From contig NZ_BMQB01000001.1 in assembly GCF_014647895.1 (NCBI RefSeq), positions 186,001-250,000 of the forward strand: DNA of 64,000 bases, read 5' to 3'. A program made the position numbers and the translations under genes. The first letter of the stretch is position 1, and the number at the start of each line of letters is the position of its first letter. Source of the DNA: Pilimelia anulata. Its GTDB lineage: Bacteria; Actinomycetota; Actinomycetes; Mycobacteriales; Micromonosporaceae. Under the pieces are notes generated by a model. That model searched no databases. It was not told the origin of the DNA and saw nothing but the letters and a program-made list of their open reading frames with translations. Below, in pieces: positions 23,141 to 31,427 of the stretch.

Positions 23141-25348
23141 ATGGGTGCGGGTGATTCAGCCGCCGCGCACGCTCGGGAGTGCGCGCGGCGGGCCGAGCGG
23201 GTGCATCGGGCTTACCGGTTTTGGTTGGAGCGTTCGCAGCGGTTCGCCGCTGGCGCGGAGGGTGAGCGGAAGGTCGCGGCGGCGCTGCTGTCGTTGACCG
23301 AGGACGAGCTGTGGCGGGCGTTGGTGGATCGCCGCTGGCCGGGTCACGAGGCAGCCAACGTCGATGTGATCATGGTTGGTCCGTCCGGTGTGTTCGTGAT
23401 CGACGCCAAGATGTGGGCGCACCAGCCGCTGGTAGTCGCAGGTCGGCTTCAGGCCGGCGGTCAGGACCGACACGATCAGGTCGACAAGCTGCTGGCAGCC
23501 ACCGTGATGGTCGAGGACGCGCTCAAGGAGTTGGGGACCGCGCCGTTGGCGGTCACCCCGATGATGGTGTTCGCCGGTCGGAAGATGAATGCTGTCGCGG
23601 GTCGGGTGCTGCTGCGTGACACCAGCAACGTGTTGGAGGTGTTGGCCGCGCCTCGGCAGCGGCTGAAGCCGAAGCTGGTCGCCATCATCGCCGCGGAGTT
23701 GGAGGCGGTGTTCGTCGAGCATGAAGCACCGGACCTGCCGGCCGGTGCTCTGGACTCGGCGCCCGAGGGGAGCACCGGAGCGACCGCAGGCGCCGGAGAG
23801 GCAATGGCGGGCAATGCAGAGGCCCTGGAACTGTTCGACCCGCATGAGGTCGTTCGCGCGCAGATGGCGGCGGCGCTGGCCGGGCCGATCGAAAACTGGA
23901 TGACGTTCCTGCACCAGGACCAGCGGGCTCTGGTCGCGCGGAACTTCTCCGGCCCGGCACGCATCGGCGGGGCGGCCGGCACCGGCAAGACCGTCGTCGG
24001 ACTGCACCGCGCTGTGCACCTGGCGCAGCAGACAACCGGCAAGATTCTGTTCATCACCTACGTGAAGAACCTGCCGCTGGTGCAGGCGAACCTGCTGGCG
24101 CAGATGGCACCGCGGATGGTCGATCGGATCGAGTTCACCAGCTTGCACCGGTGGGCGCTGAAGTTACTCAACCAGCGCACCCGGCGGCGGGTGACCCTCG
24201 ACGACGACAAGGCCCGACACTGCTTCGAGCAGGCGTGGATGCGCGTAGGCCGAGACAGCGGCTTGAAGGATCTGGAACCGAACCTGTGGTACTGGTACGA
24301 CGAGATCCGCTGCGTGATCAAGGGCCGCGGTATCGCCAGCCTGCCGCAGTACCTGGCGTTGAACCGGCGCGGCCGGGGCCAGATGCTACGGCTGTATCAG
24401 GCACACCGCGAGGCGGTGTGGACACTATGCGAGCAGTACAACGCGCTGCTGGCCGAGCAGGACCTGGTCGACTTCGACGACGTGCTCATCAATGCCCTGG
24501 AGCTGGTACAGGACGACCCGCCGGAGTACGCGGCGGTGATCGCCGACGAGGTCCAGGACTTCACCCTGGTCGCCGTCAAACTCCTGCACGCCCTGACCGG
24601 CGACGCACCGAACGGGCTGCTGCTGATCGGTGATGGGCAGCAGTCGGTGTATCCGGGCGGATTCCGGCTCGCTGACGCCGGCATCACCGTGCGCGGTGCC
24701 CAGTCCAGTCTGCTGCGGGTCAACTACCGCAACGCCGCGCAGATCTTCACCGCCGCCATGCAGGTCCTGGAAGGCACCCCGCTGGAAGACATCGACGGGG
24801 TGGAGATCAACCAACCCGATGTCGAGAGCACCTACCACGACGGGCAGGTCATCCACATGCCCTGCGCCAGCGCCGTCGAGCACGACCAGCAGCTGCTGGA
24901 GCGCATCGCCGACCTTCGCAGCGAGTTGGGCGACGAGGCGTTGGCGCAGGCGGCGGTGCTGTGCCGCACCCACGCCGAAGTCAACCGTTACCTCACCCAG
25001 CTGACCGACGCCGGCCATCCGTGCATGGACCTGGAGAAGTACGACGGGACACCGGCCGAAGGCGTCAAGATCGGCACCGTGCTGCGCGCGAAAGGTTTGG
25101 AGTTCAAGTACGTGTACCTGCCCCACCACGACGAGGAGCAACGGCAAGCGGAGAAGACCGCCGCGGTCAACCCCGACCGCCTAATCACTGCCAAGACTCG
25201 CCTGTTCGTCGGCATGACCCGCGCCCGCGACCGGCTGTGGCTCGGCAGCGTTCGCACCACAGCGCCCTCGGTGCCGACCCAGCGAATACCACTGAAGCAA
25301 ATGATGAACGGCATGAGCCAGAATGAGGTCTCCCAGTCGAACCGGTGA
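23141..25348 (+). CDS. NERD-domain nuclease fused to UvrD-like superfamily 1 helicase
   Basis: 735 residues; ATG with GGGGGAGG immediately upstream. Residues of about 40-160 form a NERD nuclease-related domain (NVDVIMVGPSG, then FVIDAKMW with D88 and K90 as catalytic candidates). The helicase follows: Walker A GAAGTGKTVVG (K283), Walker B-like IADEVQDFT (D469, E470), VNYRN, KGLEFKYVYLP and VGMTRARDRLWL. Such proteins unwind and cut DNA; some NERD-helicases protect against phage, most are uncharacterised. A stem-loop overlaps the RBS. It lies next to a pRiA4b-type gene and is a defence candidate by architecture only. Confidence 0.88.
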   Translation: MGAGDSAAAHARECARRAERVHRAYRFWLERSQRFAAGAEGERKVAAALLSLTEDELWRALVDRRWPGHEAANVDVIMVGPSGVFVIDAKMWAHQPLVVAGRLQAGGQDRHDQVDKLLAATVMVEDALKELGTAPLAVTPMMVFAGRKMNAVAGRVLLRDTSNVLEVLAAPRQRLKPKLVAIIAAELEAVFVEHEAPDLPAGALDSAPEGSTGATAGAGEAMAGNAEALELFDPHEVVRAQMAAALAGPIENWMTFLHQDQRALVARNFSGPARIGGAAGTGKTVVGLHRAVHLAQQTTGKILFITYVKNLPLVQANLLAQMAPRMVDRIEFTSLHRWALKLLNQRTRRRVTLDDDKARHCFEQAWMRVGRDSGLKDLEPNLWYWYDEIRCVIKGRGIASLPQYLALNRRGRGQMLRLYQAHREAVWTLCEQYNALLAEQDLVDFDDVLINALELVQDDPPEYAAVIADEVQDFTLVAVKLLHALTGDAPNGLLLIGDGQQSVYPGGFRLADAGITVRGAQSSLLRVNYRNAAQIFTAAMQVLEGTPLEDIDGVEINQPDVESTYHDGQVIHMPCASAVEHDQQLLERIADLRSELGDEALAQAAVLCRTHAEVNRYLTQLTDAGHPCMDLEKYDGTPAEGVKIGTVLRAKGLEFKYVYLPHHDEEQRQAEKTAAVNPDRLITAKTRLFVGMTRARDRLWLGSVRTTAPSVPTQRIPLKQMMNGMSQNEVSQSNR

Positions 25349-25534
25349 AGGGCCGCCGCCGATTCGAGCGCGGGCCACCAGGCCCACACGCTCACCGGTC
25401 TGCCGCGCCCGTGCACCAGGCGCTGGTTGTCAGCGGCCACCGGCTTCTTCCCCGTGGACGGCCAGATGGATTCCCCACCCACCGACCACGATCGGTAAGG
25501 TCGAGCGGCATCGGTGAGCGGCAGGAGAGCAGAC

Positions 25535-26083
25535 GTGGCCCGGACCTGGCTGTCGATCAAGGTGGAGCTGGTGTCGGGTCGCGGGAACGACTACTGGCCC
25601 CGTCCGGGGCGGATCATGGCCGCCGCGCGAAGCCACACGTTCGACCAGCTCGCCGAGGCGATCGATGACGCCTTCGCCCGGTGGGACCGCGCCCATCTGC
25701 ACCTGTTCACGCTGGCGGACGGCACGCCGGTCAGCCCGTTGCACCTGTGGGACGGCGAGGCACCGGACGCCACGCTCGACGGTCGTACCAGCAAGCTGAG
25801 CCGACTGCGGCCGGGCGAACAGTTCGCGTACGTCTTCGACCTCGGCGACGACTGGGCGCACCTGTGCACCGTTGCTGAACAGCGCATCGATCCCCTCGAC
25901 GAGCTTGGTGTCGTCCCGCAGGCGCCAATGCCGTTCTGGGGCTGGGGCGACATCCCCGATCAGTACGGCCGGGCCTGGGACGCAGACGACGGCGAAACAC
26001 CGGCGCCGAAGCGGCCCGGTCGACCGCTGGCGGATCTTCCACCGATCCTGCCGTGGTGGGGCCCACAACGACAGGATCGATAG
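25535..26083 (+). CDS. Plasmid pRiA4b ORF-3-like protein
   Basis: 182 residues from the GTG at 25535, with GGAGAG upstream. The pattern (SHTFDQLAEAIDDAFARWD, LHLFTLADG, FAYVFDLGDDWAHLCTV) is that of the pRiA4b ORF-3 family, often carried by plasmids and insertion elements and of unknown function. It follows the nuclease-helicase gene in the same direction after about 190 bases. Confidence 0.85.
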   Translation: MARTWLSIKVELVSGRGNDYWPRPGRIMAAARSHTFDQLAEAIDDAFARWDRAHLHLFTLADGTPVSPLHLWDGEAPDATLDGRTSKLSRLRPGEQFAYVFDLGDDWAHLCTVAEQRIDPLDELGVVPQAPMPFWGWGDIPDQYGRAWDADDGETPAPKRPGRPLADLPPILPWWGPQRQDR

Positions 26084-26112
26084 ACGCGCCGGTCGTCACG
26101 CTCCGTCCTCAA

Positions 26113-26195
26113 GTGGCCGCCAGTAGGGAATCCGCGTGGTCACGGTGGGGACCGTAGGTGGCCGCCAGTGGGGAAATCTCACTGGCCACCGACAG
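26113..26195. repeat. Short direct repeats of gtggccgccagt in a gene-free gap
   Basis: GTGGCCGCCAGTAGGGAA near 26113 and GTGGCCGCCAGTGGGGAA near 26158 are near-identical, with a third reversed-looking CACTGGCCAC shortly after. The gap up to dnaE2 (380 bases) has no gene. Such clustered repeats resemble the ends of some actinobacterial insertion sequences, but no transposase is here, so this may be a scar. Confidence 0.4.
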
Positions 26196-26365
26196 CTGGT
26201 GCGGTCGGGCCCACACCGGCAGTTCGCCACGCCGCGGTCGTCGGCGGAGGGCGTGGTCATCGCCATGCCTGGATGCCCTTCACGAACAGCGACGGCGGCA
26301 TCGCTGATCCGGCGCCCGAGTCGTCGCGTGTTTGCCGCCAACCGTGATCTTGACGGCTCCACCTA

Positions 26366-26381
26366 TCGAACGTATGTTCGA
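26366..26381. promoter_or_regulatory. LexA (SOS) box upstream of dnaE2
   Basis: TCGAACGTATGTTCGA is a perfect palindrome of the form TCGAAC-N4-GTTCGA, the actinobacterial LexA operator. It lies about 85 bases before the dnaE2 start and no other gene start is near, so DnaE2 should be induced by DNA damage. Confidence 0.92.
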
Positions 26382-26439
26382 GTCGATCAAGGTCATAGGG
26401 CAACTGCGGTAGGTGCCTTGGGGCTTCGAGGGGTCGGCT

Positions 26440-26469
26440 GGGGTGGGTGCGGGGTGGGTGCGGGGTGGG
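26440..26469 (+). promoter_or_regulatory. G-quadruplex-prone tract over the dnaE2 start codon
   Basis: Two copies of an 11-base unit GGTGGGTGCGG plus a partial third give six runs of three or four G separated by 1-3 bases. The GTG start codon at 26465 is inside the last G-run pair. Folding in mRNA or on the coding strand could block initiation. A Shine-Dalgarno sequence is not otherwise obvious. Confidence 0.6.
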
Positions 26470-29400
26470 CTTCAACAACCCGGATATTCCCTGGTCGGAG
26501 CTGGAACGGCGGCTCTCCGGCCGCAGCACCCGGGAACCGGGTGAGGTCCTAGCCGACGCTGACGGTGGCGACGGTCCCGCCTTCAGTCGAAAACGATCCC
26601 CTTACACCCCGCCGCCACTCCCGCCAGCGTCTGCCGCGAGTGGCGTGGCGTACGCGGAGTTGCACGCGCACTCCAACTTCAGCTTCCTCGACGGCGCCAG
26701 CACCCCCGAAGAGCTAGCCGAGGAAGCCGTGAACCTCGGACTGACAGCGCTGGCGGTCACCGACCATGACGGCTTCTACGGCATCGTCCGGTTCAGCGAG
26801 GCAGCGCGGGCGTTGAAGCTGCCGACGGTGTTCGGTGCGGAGTTGTCGATGGACCTCACCGAGCAGCGGGCCGGGCAGCCGGATCCGCCCGGCCCGCACC
26901 TGCTGGCGCTGGCCCGCGGCCCGGACGGCTACGCCGCCCTAGCCCGGGTGATCTCCCGAGCCCAGCTCGCCGGCGGAACCAAGGGGATGCCGCGGTACCC
27001 GTCGCTGGAGGACCTCGCCGACCAACTGCGCGATGAAGTGCTGGTGTTGACCGGTTGCCGCAAGGGCCACGTACCCCTGGCCTTCAGCACCGGTGGGTAC
27101 GCGGCGGCCGAGGTGGAGTTGGATCGGCTGGTCGCGTTGTTCGGCCCCGACGGTGTGGGCGTGGAGTTGATCGAGCACGGTAACCCCGACGATGTCGACC
27201 GCAACGACGCTCTCGCCGCCCTGGCCGCTGAGCGGGGTTTGCCGGTGGTGGCCAGTAACAACGTCCACTACGCCCGGCCTGGCCGCCATCACCTGGGCAA
27301 CGTGGTCGCTGCGGTGCGGGCCCGCCGGAGTTTGGATGAGATCGACGGTTGGCTGCCGGCCGGCACCGCGCATCTGCGCTCCGGCGCCGAGATGGCCGCC
27401 CGGTTCGCCCACTACCCGGGCGCGGTCGCCAACGCCGCCCGGCTGGGTGCGGAGTTGGCGTTTGACCTGACCCTGGTGGCGCCGCGGCTGCCGCGCTTCG
27501 ACCGGCCGGGTCACACCGAGATCAGCTGGCTCCGTCACCTGACCCTGCAGGGTGCGGCGGACCGGTACGGGCTGCCGCAGGCCAATCCGAAGGCGTACGT
27601 CCAGTTGGAGCGCGAGTTGAACATGATCGAGGAGTTGGGGTTTGCCGGCTACTTCCTGGTCGTGCACAGCATCGTGGACTTCTGCCGCAACCAGAACATC
27701 TACTGCCAAGGCCGCGGCTCAGCCGCCAACAGCGCGGTCTGCTACGCCTTGCGGATCACCAACGTCGACGCGGTGGCCTGGAACCTGCTCTTCGAACGGT
27801 TCCTGGCCCCCGAACGCGACGGCCCACCCGACATCGACGTGGACATCGAATCCGGCCGCCGCGAGGAAGTCATCCAGTGGATGTACACCACCTACGGCCG
27901 TGAGCACACCGCGCAGGTCGCCAACGTCATCTCCTACCGCCCCCGCTCCGCCATCCGGGATGTCGCCCGCGCGTTCGGCTTTTCGGCCGGCCAGCAGGAC
28001 GCCTGGAGTAAGCAGGTCGACCGCTGGTCGGCCATCACCTCCGACGAAGTCACCGAAGTGCCGGCGCAGGTCGTCGAGTACGCGACCGCGCTGCTGGACT
28101 TCCCCCGACACCTGGGCATCCACTCCGGCGGCATGGTCATCTGCGACCGGCCCGTCATCGAGGTCTGCCCGGTGGAGTGGGCGCGGATGCCCGGCCGCAC
28201 CGTCCTGCAGTGGGACAAAGACGACTGCGCCACCGCCGGCCTGGTCAAGTTCGACCTCCTCGGCCTGGGCATGCTCGGTGCCCTGCATGACGCCTACGAC
28301 CTGATCGGCCAGCAGTTGGACCTTGGGGATCTGACACCTGATGATCCGCAGGTGTACGACATGCTGTGCCGCGCTGATGCCGTCGGCGTGTTCCAGGTGG
28401 AAAGCCGCGCCCAACTGGCCACGCTGCCTCGTCTCCGGCCGCGCAAGTTTTATGACCTGGTGGTCGAGGTCGCGCTGATCCGGCCTGGGCCGATCCAGGG
28501 CGGGTCGGTGCACCCCTACATCCGCCGCCGCAACGGTGAAGAGGTGGCAGACATCCCACACCCGGCGATGGTCAACAGCCTGGCTAAGACGTACGGGGTG
28601 CCGCTGTTCCAGGAGCAGATGATGCAGCTGGCCATCGACGTGGCCGGGTTCACCCCGGCCGAGGCCGACCAGCTGCGCCGGGCCATGGGCTCCAAACGTT
28701 CCGCCGAGAAGATGAACCGCCTCAAGGACCGCCTCTACGCCGGCATGGCCCAACGAGGCATCACTGGTGACCTGGCCGATGACATCTTCTTGAAGTTGGC
28801 CGCGTTCGCCTCCTACGGCTTCCCCGAGTCCCATGCCATGTCCTTCGCGTTCATCGTGTACGCCAGCGCCTGGCTCAAGCGCTACCACCCCGCCGCCTTC
28901 TGCGCCGCCCTCCTCAACAACCAACCCATGGGCTTCTACAACCCCCAATCGTTGTGCGACGACGCCCGACGCCACGGCGTGCAGATCCTGCGCCCAGACA
29001 TCAACACCAGCGGCGCCAAAGCCACCCTCACCACCATCACCGACACCAAGACCGCCGCCGGCGTAGACGAGCCACCCGAGCAGTGGGGACGCGGCGGGCC
29101 GACCATCCGACTCGGACTGTCTGCGGTACGCAACGTCAGCCCCGAGGCCGCCGAACAGATCGAAGCCGAACGCGATCGACACGGCCCCTACGCCGGCATC
29201 GACGACCTGGCCCGACGCACCGGTGTCACCGCTCCGGTGCTGGAGGCACTTGCCACCGCAGGGGCGTTCGACGGGTTCGGGATGCAGCGGCGGCAGGCGC
29301 TGTGGCAGGCCGGCGCCGCCGCAGCCGAACGCCCCGACCGGCTCGCCGTCGGCATCCCACCTCCACCGACCTTGCCGGGGATGTCGCAGCTGGACCTGCT

Positions 29401-29794
29401 CGCGGCCGACGTGTGGGCCACCGGCATGTCACCGGATACCCACCCCATCGCCTTCCTACGACAAGCCCTCACCGCCGCGGAGGCTGTGCCACTGGCCCGG
29501 CTCGTGGATCACGAGCACGGTGATCGGGTACGGGTGGGAGGGATCGTCACCCACCGGCAACGGCCTATGACCGCCAACGGGATCACGTTCCTGAACCTTG
29601 AAGACGAGACCGGCATGCTCAACATCGTCTGCTCGCCAGGGTTCTGGCAACGCCACCGCCGGCTCCTGCGCGAGTGCAACGCGCTGCTCGTCCGCGGCCG
29701 GTTGGAGAAGTACAGCGGCGTGGTCAACCTCGTCGCCGACCACGCGTTACCACTGAACGCACCAGCTCAGACAGGCTCCCGCGACTTCCAATAG
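26465..29794 (+). CDS. dnaE2: Error-prone DNA polymerase DnaE2
   Basis: 1109 residues. After the typical start VGFNNPDIPWSELERRLSGR comes the PHP domain (ELHAHSNFSFLDGAS, VTDHDGFYG), then the C-family palm with catalytic aspartates in PDIDVDIE (D456, D458, D460), SGGMVICDRPV, and a C-terminal OB-fold region (RVRVGGIVTHRQR). DnaE2 does mutagenic translesion synthesis with ImuA' and ImuB in the SOS response. A perfect LexA box lies upstream. The GTG is preferred over the earlier one because the family begins GFNNPDIPW. imuA' and imuB are not adjacent here as they normally are. Confidence 0.95.
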   Translation: MGFNNPDIPWSELERRLSGRSTREPGEVLADADGGDGPAFSRKRSPYTPPPLPPASAASGVAYAELHAHSNFSFLDGASTPEELAEEAVNLGLTALAVTDHDGFYGIVRFSEAARALKLPTVFGAELSMDLTEQRAGQPDPPGPHLLALARGPDGYAALARVISRAQLAGGTKGMPRYPSLEDLADQLRDEVLVLTGCRKGHVPLAFSTGGYAAAEVELDRLVALFGPDGVGVELIEHGNPDDVDRNDALAALAAERGLPVVASNNVHYARPGRHHLGNVVAAVRARRSLDEIDGWLPAGTAHLRSGAEMAARFAHYPGAVANAARLGAELAFDLTLVAPRLPRFDRPGHTEISWLRHLTLQGAADRYGLPQANPKAYVQLERELNMIEELGFAGYFLVVHSIVDFCRNQNIYCQGRGSAANSAVCYALRITNVDAVAWNLLFERFLAPERDGPPDIDVDIESGRREEVIQWMYTTYGREHTAQVANVISYRPRSAIRDVARAFGFSAGQQDAWSKQVDRWSAITSDEVTEVPAQVVEYATALLDFPRHLGIHSGGMVICDRPVIEVCPVEWARMPGRTVLQWDKDDCATAGLVKFDLLGLGMLGALHDAYDLIGQQLDLGDLTPDDPQVYDMLCRADAVGVFQVESRAQLATLPRLRPRKFYDLVVEVALIRPGPIQGGSVHPYIRRRNGEEVADIPHPAMVNSLAKTYGVPLFQEQMMQLAIDVAGFTPAEADQLRRAMGSKRSAEKMNRLKDRLYAGMAQRGITGDLADDIFLKLAAFASYGFPESHAMSFAFIVYASAWLKRYHPAAFCAALLNNQPMGFYNPQSLCDDARRHGVQILRPDINTSGAKATLTTITDTKTAAGVDEPPEQWGRGGPTIRLGLSAVRNVSPEAAEQIEAERDRHGPYAGIDDLARRTGVTAPVLEALATAGAFDGFGMQRRQALWQAGAAAAERPDRLAVGIPPPPTLPGMSQLDLLAADVWATGMSPDTHPIAFLRQALTAAEAVPLARLVDHEHGDRVRVGGIVTHRQRPMTANGITFLNLEDETGMLNIVCSPGFWQRHRRLLRECNALLVRGRLEKYSGVVNLVADHALPLNAPAQTGSRDFQ

Positions 29795-29847
29795 CCGCCG
29801 CGGTGGTGGGGTGAACGCCATAGCAGAGGAGGGGAAGGGCGAGGTGG

Positions 29848-29874
29848 TTATCCACAGGCGCGACGTTGTCCACA
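29848..29874. promoter_or_regulatory. Two DnaA-box matches
   Basis: TTATCCACA (29848-29856) and TTGTCCACA (29866-29874) are both 9-base DnaA boxes in the same direction, 18 bases apart start to start. They lie in the gene-free gap after dnaE2. Two boxes alone do not make an origin; they could titrate DnaA or regulate a transcript. Confidence 0.5.
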
Positions 29875-30007
29875 GCGGCGGGAGCCGCCGGTAGCGCTCC
29901 ATCGATCACTCGCGAGATGGTCGTTGGGGTACCACGGCGAGGTCACCTCTTGCCGACCGGCCACGCCTATTCGGAGGTGGGGCCGGCAAGACGAAGGCCA
30001 CCGAACG

Positions 30008-30035
30008 GAGCGGCCGGACCCTAGGCCGGCCGCTC
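30008..30035. terminator. Stem-loop in the gap between dnaE2 and the IS256 remnant
   Basis: GAGCGGCCGG (30008-30017) and CCGGCCGCTC (30026-30035) are perfect complements around an 8-base loop. It lies about 210 bases after dnaE2 and is the best candidate for its terminator. The rest of this 400-base gap has no gene. Confidence 0.5.
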
Positions 30036-30165
30036 TACCACAAACCAGAATCGAGCACCTCAATGCACTTAGCGCATGCGAGGGCCCACAGCTTCGATCA
30101 CCGGAGGGCTTTGGTTCGTCCGTCGGCAAACGTGCCGTGCCGATCGCATCAGCCAGCGTCTCGTG

Positions 30166-31422
30166 GGACTGTCCGATTGCCGGTGTAACCGGCTCGGCGG
30201 GTTAGTTGGTGGTGGAGGGGACGATACGGCCCTCGAACGCGATGGCGAAGGCGTTGAGGGCGGGTTTCCAGCGGACGGCCCACTTGGCGCGGCCGCGGCC
30301 GGTGGGGTCTAGGGATCGGGTGACTAGGTAGAGGCACTTGAGTGCCGCTTGCTCGGTGGGGAAATGGCCGCGGGCTCTGACGGCGCGTCGGTAGCGGGCG
30401 TTCAACGATTCGATGGCGTTGGTGGAGCAGATGATCTTCCGGATCTCGGCGTCGTAGTCCAGGAACGGCACGAACTCATTCCAGGCCGTGGCCCACAGCT
30501 TGATGATCGCCGGATACTGTGGCCCCCACCGGGTGGTGAACTCGGCGAACCGGCTGGCTGCGGCGGTTTCGGTCGCTGCGGTGTAGACCGGTCGCAGGTC
30601 CTTGGCCATGGCCTCCCAGTGGTGCCGGGAGGCATACCGGAACGTGTTGCGGATCAGGTGCAGGACACACGTTTGGACGGTGACCAGCGGCCACACTGTG
30701 GCCGCCGAGTCGGGCAGTCCTTTGAGCCCGTCGCAGACCAGGATGCACACATCGGCCACACCGCGGTTCTTGATCTCGGTGAGGACACCGAGCCAGAACT
30801 TGGCGCCTTCACCGCCGTCGCCGGCCCACAGGCCCAGGATGTCGCGGTCACCGTTGACGCTCACGCCGATCACCACGTAGATCGGCCGGTTGGTGACCTG
30901 ACCGTCTCGCACCTTCACGACCAGGGCGTCTATGAACACAACCGGGTAGACGCGGTCCAACGGACGCTGGCACCACTCGAGCATCTCCGCGATCACCTTG
31001 TCGGTGATCCGTGAGATCGTGTCCTTGGACACCGACGCCCCATACACCTCAGCGAAGTGCGCCGCGATCTCCCCAGTCGTCAACCCTCGGGCGGTCAGCG
31101 ACAACACGATCTGGTCGATCCCGTTCAGGCGCCGTTGCCGCTTCCGCACGATCGCCGGCTCGAACGAGCCATCCCGATCCCGCGGCACCTCGATCTGAAC
31201 CGGCCCGACCTCGGTGAACACCGTCTTGGTCCGAGTCCCGTTACGAGAGTTGCCGCTGCCACGGCCAGCCGGGTCGTGCTTGTCATAGCCCAGATGCTCG
31301 GTCAACTCCGCGTCTCGTCCGTGCCCTCGACGTCTGCGTTCCGGAGATGCCGTCGGATTCGTGGTGTCGTCGAAGGGTGCCGGCGGTGCAGATTCCTGGG
31401 CTGCTGCGTGCGCGATCGGCAA
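30166..31422 (-). mobile_element. Truncated IS256-family insertion sequence
   Basis: The 3' end of the element seems complete: downstream of the transposase stop is a sequence starting GGGACTGTCCGATTGCCGG (from 30166), which looks like an IS256-group terminal repeat. No matching inverted copy is found beyond 31310, where transposase homology ends. The 5' end of the element is therefore lost, perhaps when it was joined to the relaxase region. Confidence 0.55.
30202..31422 (-). pseudogene. IS256/mutator-family transposase, 5'-truncated
   Basis: ORF of 406 residues. From about residue 38 (AELTEHLGYDKHDPAGRGSG) it is a good IS256 transposase; the catalytic DDE triad is intact as D165 (VVFIDAL), D231 (ILVCDGLKG) and E338 (STNAIESLN). 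The first 60 or so family residues are missing and replaced by an unrelated Pro/Ser/Arg-rich stretch, so the gene starts in foreign DNA. It may be inactive. It ends 6 bases before the relaxase stop codon, which shows a joint between the two. Confidence 0.8.
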
Positions 31423-31427
31423 CCGGG

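Noticed and set aside
26113..26195. End of an IS21-type insertion sequence
   Set aside because: Only two short direct repeats support it and no istA/istB gene or second end is present, so it is recorded as a repeat only.
27719..29182. 487-residue minus-strand ORF inside dnaE2
   Set aside because: Antisense shadow of dnaE2 with Gly/Val/Asp-rich composition and no domain pattern.
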